Shown: positions 43,941 through 54,149 of the stretch, in pieces
Layout of the letters: the number at the start of each line of letters is the position of its first letter
Numbering within the stretch: the stretch's first letter is position 1
Source: an uncultured Clostridium sp.
GTDB lineage: Bacteria; Bacillota; Clostridia; Lachnospirales; Lachnospiraceae
Assembly (NCBI GenBank): GCA_900555045.1
Contig: USJW01000003.1
Span: 18,878 to 82,877 of the forward strand
Length of the DNA: 64,000 nt
Direction: 5' to 3'
Notes under the pieces: model-generated
Told to the model about the DNA's origin: nothing
Seen by the model: the letters and a program-made list of their open reading frames with translations, nothing else
The model's database searches: none
Made by a program: the position numbers and the translations under genes

Positions 43941-45134
43941 TCAAAGCATGCCGGAGTACATGGAGTAAACCGGCATCATGACCGCTACCACGATACTTCC
44001 CACGATGAGCGCCATCACAATCATCATGAGCGGCTCCAAAAGCGCAATCATCTGTTCTAAGGCCTGCAGCGCTTCCTTCTCATAAAACGTCCCAACCTCC
44101 GCGAGCACCTGCTCCAGTCCGCCCGCCTCCTCACCCGCCATCACGGTGGAGATAAACACCGGCGGAAACAGCTTCTGCTTTTTAAGCGCCTGGGAGAGCA
44201 GATCTCCCTTTCGCAGATCCTGGCCCACCTGGGCAAGGCAGGCGCGCACACGGGTGTTTCCCATCACCGCCGCGGCGGCATCGATGCTGGCAAGAATACG
44301 GATTCCACTCCCATAGAGCATGGCGAAGGCGGAGGCAAAACGAGCGGTATAGATGATTGTGAGAAGAGGGCCGAGCACCGGCAGACACAGCAGCAGCCGG
44401 TCTACCTCCAACCGGATGGATGGGACAGACAACAGCCAGGCTGCAAAGCCGGCAAACCCCAGACAGGCAAACAGAATCAGCATGCCCTGCGTTTTTAACA
44501 GGTCGCTGGCCTCCAAAAGGAAGCGCGTCAGAGCCGGAAGCTCGGCCCCGGTAAGGAGTGTGGTAAACTGAGGCAGCACCGTGGTCAGCATAAATATAGT
44601 TGAGAGCACGGTCACCGCCAGAAGGATGAGCGGGTACGTCATCGCGCTCTGTACCTTCTTTACAAGCTCCGCCTCCCGGCTGTAATGCGCGGCCATCTTT
44701 TCCATCATATGGTCCAGCGTGCCGCTGGCCTCGCCGGTCTCCACCATGCGCACCAGAAGATCCGGAAATGCGCCCTCCATCTCAGCCATCGCCTCGGACA
44801 GCGTCCTTCCCTTCTGCACGTTCTCATTGAGGCGGGTCAGAAGCCGCTTAAATCCCCGGTCCTGCGCGGCCTCCAGGCAGACAAATAACGCCTTGGACAC
44901 CGGGATGCCGGCCGAGAGCATGACCGCCATCTGACGGCAGAAAGGCGGGATGAACGCTGGCTTTAGCCGGCCGGCGGACCGTCCCCGGCGCCCTGCCTCC
45001 ACCTTGTCATATTGATAGCAGTACAGGCCCTTTTGGCGGAGCAGCTCCAAAAGCGTCTGCTCGTCCACCGCCTCCATCACCCCCGCCCGCACTGTGCCGC
45101 CTGCTCCGCGCGCCTTATACCGGTAGCTCGCCAT
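43941..45134 (-). CDS. pilC: Type IV pilus inner-membrane platform protein (PilC/GspF)
   Basis: A 397-residue membrane protein with two T2SSF domains. The first is around RQMAVMLSAGIPVSKALFVC, the second around FASAFAMLYGSGIRILASID, with membrane helices near 165-190, 215-235 and 370-395. The N-terminus (MASYRYKARGAGGTVRAGVM) is that of the GspF/PilC family. AGGAGGAAAGACGG precedes the ATG. It is the first gene of the pilus block and directs assembly with PilB. Confidence 0.95.
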   Translation of the reverse strand: MASYRYKARGAGGTVRAGVMEAVDEQTLLELLRQKGLYCYQYDKVEAGRRGRSAGRLKPAFIPPFCRQMAVMLSAGIPVSKALFVCLEAAQDRGFKRLLTRLNENVQKGRTLSEAMAEMEGAFPDLLVRMVETGEASGTLDHMMEKMAAHYSREAELVKKVQSAMTYPLILLAVTVLSTIFMLTTVLPQFTTLLTGAELPALTRFLLEASDLLKTQGMLILFACLGFAGFAAWLLSVPSIRLEVDRLLLCLPVLGPLLTIIYTARFASAFAMLYGSGIRILASIDAAAAVMGNTRVRACLAQVGQDLRKGDLLSQALKKQKLFPPVFISTVMAGEEAGGLEQVLAEVGTFYEKEALQALEQMIALLEPLMMIVMALIVGSIVVAVMMPVYSMYSGML

Positions 45135-45168
45135 CCGTCTTTCCTCCTGTTTCCATATCCAAACGTAG

Positions 45169-45206
45169 AAAAAAGGCCTTATCCGATGTTCTGATCAGAT
45201 AAAGCC
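45169..45206 (-). terminator. Terminator after the DUF4250 gene, just before pilC
   Basis: On the minus strand GGCTTTATCTGA pairs with TCGGATAAGGCC around a short loop and is followed by six T's. It ends 35 bases before the pilC start, leaving very little room for a separate pilus promoter; it may act as an attenuator. Confidence 0.85.
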
Positions 45207-45246
45207 GGGCATTTGTCTCAAATACCATAACCTGACTACAAGCTTC

Positions 45247-45426
45247 TCAGCGGAATTGATTCCGATCCGGCTCATAGCGATAGCCGATTTCCGAAAGCGC
45301 GGACAAAATGTCCTGCTCCGGCACACCGGCGGACCGGCAAAATTCATCCAGCGAACTGTAATTGTCCCGCAACTGCGTATTCACATAACTCAACAAAATA
45401 ACCGGGTCCTTTGGCAACGTGTTCAT
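45247..45426 (-). CDS. DUF4250 family small protein
   Basis: A 59-residue protein starting MNTLPKDPVILLSYVNTQLRD, the conserved opening of the DUF4250 family in Clostridia. The rest (LDEFCRSAGVPEQDILSALS) suggests a small helix-turn-helix-like fold, but function is unknown. The ATG at 45426 is chosen because family members begin at this Met. A start at 45441 is possible. It has its own promoter and terminator. Confidence 0.85.
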   Translation of the reverse strand: MNTLPKDPVILLSYVNTQLRDNYSSLDEFCRSAGVPEQDILSALSEIGYRYEPDRNQFR

Positions 45427-45498
45427 TCTCTTCCATTCCATCCTTCAATCGGTCAAATTCCGCCTCCCGCGGTTTGACATAATAGCACTATCACAATA

Positions 45499-45527
45499 AA
45501 ATTATCGCTTTCATTTTTCATTGTCAA
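45499..45527 (-). promoter_or_regulatory. Promoter of the DUF4250 gene
   Basis: TTGACA (45522-45527) and TAATTT (45499-45504) are 17 bases apart on the minus strand, in an AT-rich stretch between the clpB terminator and the DUF4250 gene. Confidence 0.75.
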
Positions 45528-45580
45528 GTCTTCCTTAATTAAATTTGATGAAAATTTGCATATTACGGCCAAATGTCACC

Positions 45581-45623
45581 AAAAAAGGCGCGGTTCCAGC
45601 CATCTGCCGGGTTGCCGCGCCTT
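45581..45623 (-). terminator. Terminator after clpB
   Basis: AAGGCGCGG and CCGCGCCTT form a perfect nine-base stem around a 21-base loop. On the minus strand it is followed by TTTTTTGG. It lies 19 bases after the clpB stop. Confidence 0.92.
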
Positions 45624-45641
45624 CTGTCTATCCAGTAATGA

Positions 45642-48233
<2,592 letters not shown>

Positions 48234-48291
48234 CACTCATTCCTCCTTTATGCGGAATCGTGTCATGTCATTGTCTCTTTGTTCTAGTCGT

Positions 48292-48320
48292 ACTATAACA
48301 CGCTTTGTTAGCACTGTCAA
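48292..48320 (-). promoter_or_regulatory. Sigma-A promoter of clpB
   Basis: TTGACA (48315-48320) and TATAGT (48292-48297) are 17 bases apart on the minus strand, almost perfect consensus. The -35 box overlaps the CIRCE element, which is where HrcA would block RNA polymerase. Confidence 0.9.
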
Positions 48321-48334
48321 GAGTCGAGTGCTAA
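48308..48334. promoter_or_regulatory. CIRCE-like HrcA operator at clpB
   Basis: The plus strand has TTAGCACTG-N9-GAGTGCTAA, matching the CIRCE consensus TTAGCACTC-N9-GAGTGCTAA with one mismatch. The spacing is exact. CIRCE on clpB is seen in some Firmicutes, where CtsR is otherwise common. Confidence 0.88.
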
Positions 48335-48556
48335 TTTTTTGAATTTTCATTCCTGGGAGGGATCCGGCATCGCAGAGTTATGTTCAATTTGGGTTCCAAT
48401 GCCGCAAATTCGTTTTATCGATTTGTTTTACTTATATATTATTCAATAATAATTAGATTTTCTAATTACTAATTTACCTATATTCCTTTTAATATAAACC
48501 ATTTCAGTGGTAAAATAGGTTCGGTATTTTTAAGAAAATAGGGAGAAAATGAGATT
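48335..48556. other. AT-rich intergenic spacer upstream of azlC, with an 8-bp inverted repeat
   Basis: Together with the clpB promoter region this gives a 320-base gene-free stretch from 48234 to 48556. The part listed here is AT-rich. It holds the inverted repeat TAATTAGA-TTT-TCTAATTA at 48450-48468, which could be an azlCD operator. No complete consensus promoter stands out; TAAAAT at about 48513 is a possible -10. Confidence 0.5.
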
Positions 48557-49291
48557 ATGAACAGCAATCATTCCTGGTACATACAGGGAGCCCATGACGG
48601 AATTCCGATCGCCATGGGCTACCTTGCAGTTTCTTTTACATTGGGCATCGCCGCAAAAAATGTGGGGATGGAGGCCTTCCCGGCGGCGCTCATGTCCATC
48701 AGCAACCTGACCTCCGCCGGCGAGTTCGCCGCGCTGGGGCTGATGACGGCTGGCGCCACCTACATGGAGATGGCGGGCGCGCAGCTGATCATCAACCTGC
48801 GCTACTTTCTGATGTCCTGCGCCCTGTCCCAAAGGCTGCCGGAGGGACTGCCCTTCTTCCACCGCCTGCTGGTGTCGTACGGGGTGACGGATGAGATCTT
48901 CGGAATCTCAATCGGCGCCGGGAAGTACCTAAACCCGTTCTACACGTACGGCGCCGTCAGTGTGGCCGCCCCGGCCTGGACGCTCGGCACATTTCTGGGC
49001 GTGGTCTCCGGCAGCGTGCTCCCGGACCGGATTCTCAGCGCGCTGAACGTGGCCCTGTACGGCATGTTCATCGCCGTGATCGTCCCGCCCGCCAGGAAGC
49101 AGAAGGTTCTGGCCAGCCTCATCGCCATGTCCATGGTCGCCAGCCTGCTCTTCACCTACCTGCCGGTGGTGAGCCAGATTTCGTCCGGCATGCGCATCAT
49201 CCTGCTGACCGTGCTCATCGCGGGCGCCGGTGCAGTGCTGTTCCCGGTGGATGAGGAAAAACTTTCCAAGGAGGACTCCCATGAAGCATAA
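48557..49291 (+). CDS. azlC: AzlC-family branched-chain amino acid exporter subunit
   Basis: A 244-residue membrane protein with about six to eight helices and the AzlC opening GAHDGIPIAMGYLAVSFTLG, plus NLTSAGEFAAL and the conserved LLVSYGVTDEIFGIS. With AzlD it exports branched-chain amino acids or their analogues. GGGAGAAAATGAGATT lies before the ATG. azlD overlaps its 3' end. Regulation in other species is by Lrp-type proteins; none is in the window. Confidence 0.93.
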   Translation: MNSNHSWYIQGAHDGIPIAMGYLAVSFTLGIAAKNVGMEAFPAALMSISNLTSAGEFAALGLMTAGATYMEMAGAQLIINLRYFLMSCALSQRLPEGLPFFHRLLVSYGVTDEIFGISIGAGKYLNPFYTYGAVSVAAPAWTLGTFLGVVSGSVLPDRILSALNVALYGMFIAVIVPPARKQKVLASLIAMSMVASLLFTYLPVVSQISSGMRIILLTVLIAGAGAVLFPVDEEKLSKEDSHEA

Positions 49292-49586
49292 CGTATATCT
49301 GTATATCCTTGCGATGGCGTCGGTCACCTATCTGATCCGCGTGCTGCCGCTCACGCTGATCCGAAAGCCCATCAAGAACCGCACCATCCGCTCCTTTTTA
49401 TACTACGTGCCCTATGTCACGCTGGCGGTCATGACCTTCCCGTCCATCCTGTCCGCCACCTCCAGCCCCATCTCCGCGGCGGCGGGCTTCCTGGCCGCGA
49501 TGGTCCTGGCCTACCGGGGCGCTGGACTGTTTAAGGTCGCCGTGGGGGCGTGCGGGTTCGTGTTCCTGCTGGAGCTGTTCATCTGA
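49281..49586 (+). CDS. azlD: AzlD-family branched-chain amino acid exporter subunit
   Basis: A 101-residue membrane protein with about four helices and the AzlD signature ASVTYLIRVLPLTL followed by IRSFLYYVPYVTLAVMTFP. It is the small partner of AzlC. The ATG at 49281 lies inside the azlC 3' end with AAGGAGG just upstream, so the longer ORF from 49230 is not used. The overlap implies coupled translation. Confidence 0.93.
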   Translation: MKHNVYLYILAMASVTYLIRVLPLTLIRKPIKNRTIRSFLYYVPYVTLAVMTFPSILSATSSPISAAAGFLAAMVLAYRGAGLFKVAVGACGFVFLLELFI

Positions 49587-49628
49587 CGGGAGGAATCCTG
49601 GCAGGAGGAATCTCCGGTTCAAAACGCC

Positions 49629-49916
49629 TTACGGATAGACCGTCAGCTGGCCATCCTCCATCTGGTAGCGCAAAATCCGTGGTTCCCGGCTCTGGCCCTG
49701 AAAATCCGGCATAACAGAGGCGGACTGTCCGGTTTGCTCTGCCGGGGCACCCGCGATCCGCTCCTCGTAGTAAAACGATGTGACCGCACCTATGCCCAGC
49801 AGCATAAGCACTGCCCAGAACAGGGCGTTTTCGGCCATTCGCCCCAGAACGCGCTGCGCGCGCGGCCGTGGAACCGGTATATCGGTGGGAATCATCATAA
49901 CATTGTCTCCGTCCAT
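49629..49916 (-). CDS. Small single-pass membrane protein, unrecognised
   Basis: The 95-residue product has an N-terminal cytoplasmic stretch (1-30; IPTDIPVPRPRAQRVLGRM), one membrane helix (about 33-50; FWAVLMLLGIGAVTSFYY), and an outer polar region ending in MEDGQLTVYP. I do not recognise the family. The ATG is preceded by AAGGATACAG. It converges with azlD. Confidence 0.65.
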   Translation of the reverse strand: MDGDNVMMIPTDIPVPRPRAQRVLGRMAENALFWAVLMLLGIGAVTSFYYEERIAGAPAEQTGQSASVMPDFQGQSREPRILRYQMEDGQLTVYP

Positions 49917-49982
49917 CTGTATCCTTTTTACAGGCTATGGACTTTTTTGTCCAATTATGCCGGCTGCACGCTGCAATCAATG

Positions 49983-50074
49983 AAAGAGGGTGTCCCGGTA
50001 TCTGCTGGCCATCGCACACCTGTCCTCCTGACAGATGCGCTGCGGCCGGCTGATACCTGGAACACCCTCTTTTC
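49983..50074 (-). terminator. Long imperfect hairpin after the lipoprotein gene
   Basis: The two arms, about 43 bases each, begin and end with perfect AAAGAGGGTGT pairing and hold a GGTATC/GATACC stem further in, around an AGGAG loop. Transcribed from the minus strand it lies 29 bases after the lipoprotein stop, and would act as an exceptionally long terminator or an RNA structure; only CTCTTTC follows, without a clear T-run. Confidence 0.6.
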
Positions 50075-50102
50075 TTGTAAAGACAGAGCTGTGCCGGTGA
50101 GC

Positions 50103-50996
50103 CTACTGGAGTCCAATCGCCTGGATGGTTCTCCCCGTCAGCGTGCCCTCGTAAATCACGGTGGCAGTGTCGCCCTCCTTCAGGCTGTCAAACATTCCCT
50201 TCTTGCCCACAAACGCGAAGAGGCTCTTATTCCGATCCGCTGTCTCTAGCACCACCGCGTTGTCGGAAATCTCCACCACCTTGCCGGTCAGCGCGTAAAT
50301 ATCGGCATCCGCAGAGTCCATCGCGTCCTCCGTGACGATTCTGGTCGCCATTGCGGGCTCATCCACATCATCCAGGTCGCCGTAGTAGGTAACCTCCGCC
50401 TCTGTTCCCGCGTTGATTCCGCCCTTGGTCACCTGCTGTGCGATTGTCATGTCGAAGGTGTAAACCCCCTCATCCGTCTTGAGCGTCAGCTGTCCGCCGT
50501 CCACCTTCTCGATGGTTCCGTAGACAATGAGATCCTCCTCAGCCGCGGCCGCCTCAGCAGCCTCCTTCGCAGCCGACGTCACAATGTCCACGTAGACCGC
50601 CTTGGTCACATCCGCCTTCAGCTCACCGTAGAAGGTGACCTCCACCTCGTCGCCCACGCCCAGCTCTCCATCGTCCGAGAACTCCGCACCGGAGATTTCA
50701 AAGCGTACCTGCTTGCCGGCGTCATCCTCCACCGTCACAATTTTATCCTTAATCTCCTTCACATATCCGTAAAAATAGTCCTCTTCCTCCTCGGACTCCG
50801 ACTGTGCGTCCGCTGCCGTGGTCTCCGCGCCCGTCTCCGCCGCTGTGTTCTCCGCAGCTGTGGTCTCCGCCGCAGCCTCCGTGGTCTGCGCCGCAGTCGT
50901 CCCTGCGGCCGTCGTCTCCTCCGCCTTCTTGGAGGAACATGCCGTCATTCCCAGCGCCAAAGCCAGCACTGCAATCGCCAAATAGTGTTTCTTCAT
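50103..50996 (-). CDS. Lipoprotein with low-complexity linker and beta-rich repeats
   Basis: The 297-residue protein has a signal peptide ending in the lipobox GMTAC (C20 lipidated). A Thr/Ala/Glu-rich stretch (about 25-65) follows, then three similar beta-rich modules (VKEIKDKIVTVEDDAGKQV, IEKVDGGQLTLKTDEGVYT, VVEISDNAVVLETADRNKS), each followed by a GxxxEVTYYG-like strand. The modules look like small OB-like domains. No ligand is known. The ATG at 50996 follows GAGGAGATACACAATT. Confidence 0.8.
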   Translation of the reverse strand: MKKHYLAIAVLALALGMTACSSKKAEETTAAGTTAAQTTEAAAETTAAENTAAETGAETTAADAQSESEEEEDYFYGYVKEIKDKIVTVEDDAGKQVRFEISGAEFSDDGELGVGDEVEVTFYGELKADVTKAVYVDIVTSAAKEAAEAAAAEEDLIVYGTIEKVDGGQLTLKTDEGVYTFDMTIAQQVTKGGINAGTEAEVTYYGDLDDVDEPAMATRIVTEDAMDSADADIYALTGKVVEISDNAVVLETADRNKSLFAFVGKKGMFDSLKEGDTATVIYEGTLTGRTIQAIGLQ

Positions 50997-51164
50997 AATT
51001 GTGTATCTCCTCTTCGTTATTTTGTTTCTCACAAAATACCCCTCCGCCGCTGCGGCCACTTATCCCGCCGGCTGCGGCATACGATACATATTACTACGAA
51101 ACCCCCTTGAATACCATGTATTTTTCATTAAGTTTTTTTAAAAGTTTCCTGTGGGGGCCAAGGA

Positions 51165-51995
51165 TTATAGCGCACCCATTTGCCCGATCGCCCGGGTCAC
51201 AAGCGCCCGGAACATCGGCGCCATCCGATCCGCCGTCTCCTGGACCTCCTTGTGGCTGAGCGGCTGATCCGTCATGCCGCAGGCCAGGTTGGAGATACAG
51301 GAAATCCCACAGATTTTCATCCCCATGTGGTTGGCCGCAACCGCCTCACAGGCCGTGCTCATGCCGCAGGCGTCGCCTCCCAGTATCCGGCATAGACGCA
51401 CCTCCTGGGGGCTCTCGTAGGCCGGTCCGGTAAACTGCATATAAACCCCTTCCTTGAGCGGAATATTCAGCTGCGCCGCGCATTCCTTAATCAGGCTGCG
51501 CAGCCCGGCATCGTAAATCTTGCTCATATCCGGGAATCTCGGCCCCAGCTCGTCCAGATTGGGACCGATGAGCGGCGACGGCACCAGGCAGGAGATCTGA
51601 TCCTTAATCAGCATAAAATCCCCCGCTGAGAAATCATAGTTCACTCCCCCCGCCGCATTGGTCAGAAACAGAATCTGCGCCCCCATGAGCTTCATCAGGC
51701 GGATGGGAAGCACCACGTCCGTCATCGCATAACCCTCATAGTAATGGACACGCCCCTGCATCAGAACCGCCGGCACGCCCTCAATGTGCGCGAACACAAA
51801 ACGTCCCTTGTGGCCCGGCACAGTGGAGACCGGGAAGCCCTCAATCTCATGGTAATCGATCGATCCCTCCACCTGGATGTGATCCGCGTAATCTCCCAGC
51901 CCGGATCCCAGAACCAGCGCCACCTTGGGAACAAAGGGCACGCGCTCCCTCACGCTGTCATAGCAGCGCATCAGCTTATCATATACCGGATTCAT
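51165..51995 (-). CDS. punA: Purine nucleoside phosphorylase
   Basis: The 276-residue enzyme splits purine nucleosides with phosphate to free base and ribose-1-phosphate. It has the trimeric PNP features: VLGSGLGDYAD, GHKGRFV, GRVHYYEGY, FLTNAAGGVN, QFTGPAYESPQEVR, and GMSTACEAVAANHMG. The C-terminal GMTDQPLSHKEVQE is also typical. The ATG at 51995 is used because AAGGAG is eight bases upstream; the earlier ATG at 52001 has too short a spacing. The gene is separate from the surface-protein operon. Confidence 0.96.
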   Translation of the reverse strand: MNPVYDKLMRCYDSVRERVPFVPKVALVLGSGLGDYADHIQVEGSIDYHEIEGFPVSTVPGHKGRFVFAHIEGVPAVLMQGRVHYYEGYAMTDVVLPIRLMKLMGAQILFLTNAAGGVNYDFSAGDFMLIKDQISCLVPSPLIGPNLDELGPRFPDMSKIYDAGLRSLIKECAAQLNIPLKEGVYMQFTGPAYESPQEVRLCRILGGDACGMSTACEAVAANHMGMKICGISCISNLACGMTDQPLSHKEVQETADRMAPMFRALVTRAIGQMGAL

Positions 51996-52062
51996 TCTCA
52001 TCGCTCCTTCCTTCGGGAGTTTTCTCCCGCTACTGACATTTTACCATATGGGACAGACGGCC

Positions 52063-53238
52063 TCAACTGGAATCACGGCCGGGACTATGGCTGCTATGGC
52101 CCTGGCCGTTTTTGCCGCGGTTCTCCCTGCGCCAGGATATGAGCAAAATCAGCGTTCCGAGCAAAATTCCGATCAGCCCCGCAGTCACGGTCACCTCCAC
52201 CCACTCGTGGACCCAGTACCAGCGAACGGTCTTCCCTCCGCCATCACCTTCTCCTTCCGCGTCCGCTGTTTCGCCGGACATGTCCCCATTGCCAGCATGA
52301 GGGCTTACCTGCCGTTGAAGTTTGTATACGGTTTTCAGCTCGTAGGTGTCCGGCACCGGCCAGGAAACTAGGCCTGCATACAGGACCCGGTAGTCCGCCA
52401 CCCGTTTTTCTCCAACCGCCAGCGCGTCACGGCACAGCTCTCCGCCCGCGTCCGCGTAGGGTTCCCCGTCCCAGTGCATCTCCGTCACCCGGTAATCGCT
52501 GTCGCTCAGCCCCAGAACCTCAAACAGCTCCGCCTGGTAGTCCTGCGGCGGCGGGAGCTGTTCCCCCGCCGTCAGAAGGATGTCCCCCAGCTGGTACTGC
52601 TCAGCGCCGTAGGAGTGGAATGTCACCGGCACCCGAAAATCATCGGTCCACCGCTCATTCACCCGCTCCTTTTTGGCAATATTCAGCGTTCCCTCCGCCT
52701 GCTCTCCGGAGAGCTCCTCCCGAACCGCCAGCTGCCCCGGAATCGGCTGGACTGCCTCCACGGACTGATAGGTCATCTCCCTCTCTATATCATGTCTGGC
52801 GAGCCCGCCGGGTATACATTCCACCCGCCAATCATGAAGCTCATACACCGCTCCGTCTCCGGTCTCATAGGACGCAGGCGGCCTGGAAAACTGTTCCCGC
52901 TCCTCCTCCCCCATACGCCTTGACCGCCGAATAACATTTGCCGGCGCTCTCCCCATATCCGGGTTGGAGGCAGGCATCGCCATAGATGTCACATGAACGC
53001 CATCCTCCACGCTCCTCTCCTCAATTCGAAGCCCATTTCGCAGGGGTGCTGACGCCTCCCTCCAGATCCCGCTCACCAGCAGGCCCGGACCGGCTATCTC
53101 ATAAAAACGGTTTACTGGCTTCTGCGCCCCTTGCTCCGTTTTTATGTAAACTGTCATGGCGATCGCAATTGAAATCGCCAGCGTGAGAAACAGCCATCCA
53201 AGGATGACGCCAATCCACTTTCCTATTTTCATTTTCAA
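52063..53238 (-). CDS. Two-membrane-segment protein of unknown function next to sortase
   Basis: The 391-residue protein has an N-terminal helix (about 9-30; IGVILGWLFLTLAISIAIAM), a large predicted extracellular region (31-350), and a C-terminal helix (about 352-372; VTAGLIGILLGTLILLISW) with a basic tail. The central region contains beta-rich segments such as VPVTFHSYGAEQYQLGD. I do not recognise a family. The TTG at 53238 is the best start because GGAGGATAAGT precedes it with standard spacing; the ATG at 53232 is an alternative. It follows sortase by 2 bases, so it is likely an accessory of the surface-protein pathway. Confidence 0.72.
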   Translation of the reverse strand: MKMKIGKWIGVILGWLFLTLAISIAIAMTVYIKTEQGAQKPVNRFYEIAGPGLLVSGIWREASAPLRNGLRIEERSVEDGVHVTSMAMPASNPDMGRAPANVIRRSRRMGEEEREQFSRPPASYETGDGAVYELHDWRVECIPGGLARHDIEREMTYQSVEAVQPIPGQLAVREELSGEQAEGTLNIAKKERVNERWTDDFRVPVTFHSYGAEQYQLGDILLTAGEQLPPPQDYQAELFEVLGLSDSDYRVTEMHWDGEPYADAGGELCRDALAVGEKRVADYRVLYAGLVSWPVPDTYELKTVYKLQRQVSPHAGNGDMSGETADAEGEGDGGGKTVRWYWVHEWVEVTVTAGLIGILLGTLILLISWRRENRGKNGQGHSSHSPGRDSS

Positions 53239-53240
53239 AC

Positions 53241-54149
53241 TTATCCTCCTCCCTCAATAACCGCCTGCACGATCAGGCGCTTTTTGCTCCCATGGCAGGT
53301 GTAGAGTAGCAACTGCCTCTGAGAAGCCGGATTGCGGCCATCCGCGGCATTCTCCTCGCCGCCAGCATACTCCCCACCGGCCCTCTCCGCCGGCCATACA
53401 GTCTCCTCCGCATCTGCAAATTCGCAGGACCTTACAGTGCACTCCGTCCACGTTCCGCCGTAAAACAAGTAAATCGTCCTGTGGTGCTCCAAATACACTT
53501 CATCCGCATAGTTTTTTAAGCCCGCAAACATCGATCCATCCCGCATATTGTGCCCGTACACAATGGTAACCGGCCCCGCAAACGGTTCCGATCGGCAGTC
53601 GGCAAACAGACACCCGCATGCGCCCGCCTCCCCGTCAAACTTGTGGTCCAGGTAATACCGGTTGTCCTCGTGCCAAACCACCGGATAGTTTATATTCGTT
53701 TCCGGTATGTATAGCCAAAAGGAATACTCGCTGTTCAGCTGCCGCAGACGCTGCTCCGTAATTTGCGGCAGGTTCCCATGGGGGACGCCGATGGTGGGAT
53801 GGGAGGGTGGCCGATGAGGCAGCGGGGGCGGCTGCGCGGGGGACGTTTTCTTTGGCTGCGCGGGGAACAGCAGCTCTGACAATGCGTCAGGGAGTAACTC
53901 CGGCCCTATCCCATCCCCTGGCTCCCATCGCCCCTCACCCTCTGCTTCAACCTCTATCTCCATCCCTGCCGCCCTTCGCACCTCCTCATACGTCTCCCTT
54001 CCCTCACAGTACGCGCGGTTGGTCCCTGCGGCGGCCTCGCAGCAACCGATCAATCCAGCCAAACTCACCGCTGCGCAGATTTCCGCCATCCCCAAAGCAC
54101 GTCTCTTAAACCTCCGCCCCTTTCTGCCCAGTTTCTTCACCTTGTACAT
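53241..54149 (-). CDS. Class B-like sortase
   Basis: The 302-residue transpeptidase has an N-terminal membrane helix, a proline-rich linker (PAQPPPLPHRPPSHP), then the sortase barrel: FWLYIPETNINYPVVWHED, the catalytic His in IVYGHNMRDGSMF (H200), and Cys in LLYTCHGSKKRL (C285) with Arg R291. The segment SFWLYIPETNINYPVV is typical of class B sortases. The start is uncertain between ATGs at 54155 and 54149, both overlapping the adhesin stop. It should link the neighbouring adhesin to peptidoglycan or polymerise it. Confidence 0.9.
   Translation of the reverse strand: MYKVKKLGRKGRRFKRRALGMAEICAAVSLAGLIGCCEAAAGTNRAYCEGRETYEEVRRAAGMEIEVEAEGEGRWEPGDGIGPELLPDALSELLFPAQPKKTSPAQPPPLPHRPPSHPTIGVPHGNLPQITEQRLRQLNSEYSFWLYIPETNINYPVVWHEDNRYYLDHKFDGEAGACGCLFADCRSEPFAGPVTIVYGHNMRDGSMFAGLKNYADEVYLEHHRTIYLFYGGTWTECTVRSCEFADAEETVWPAERAGGEYAGGEENAADGRNPASQRQLLLYTCHGSKKRLIVQAVIEGGG

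Noticed and set aside
49938..49953. Small hairpin TGGAC-TTTTTT-GTCCA upstream of the small membrane-protein gene.
   Set aside because: Five-base arms around a T-run occur often by chance, and nothing else supports a function.
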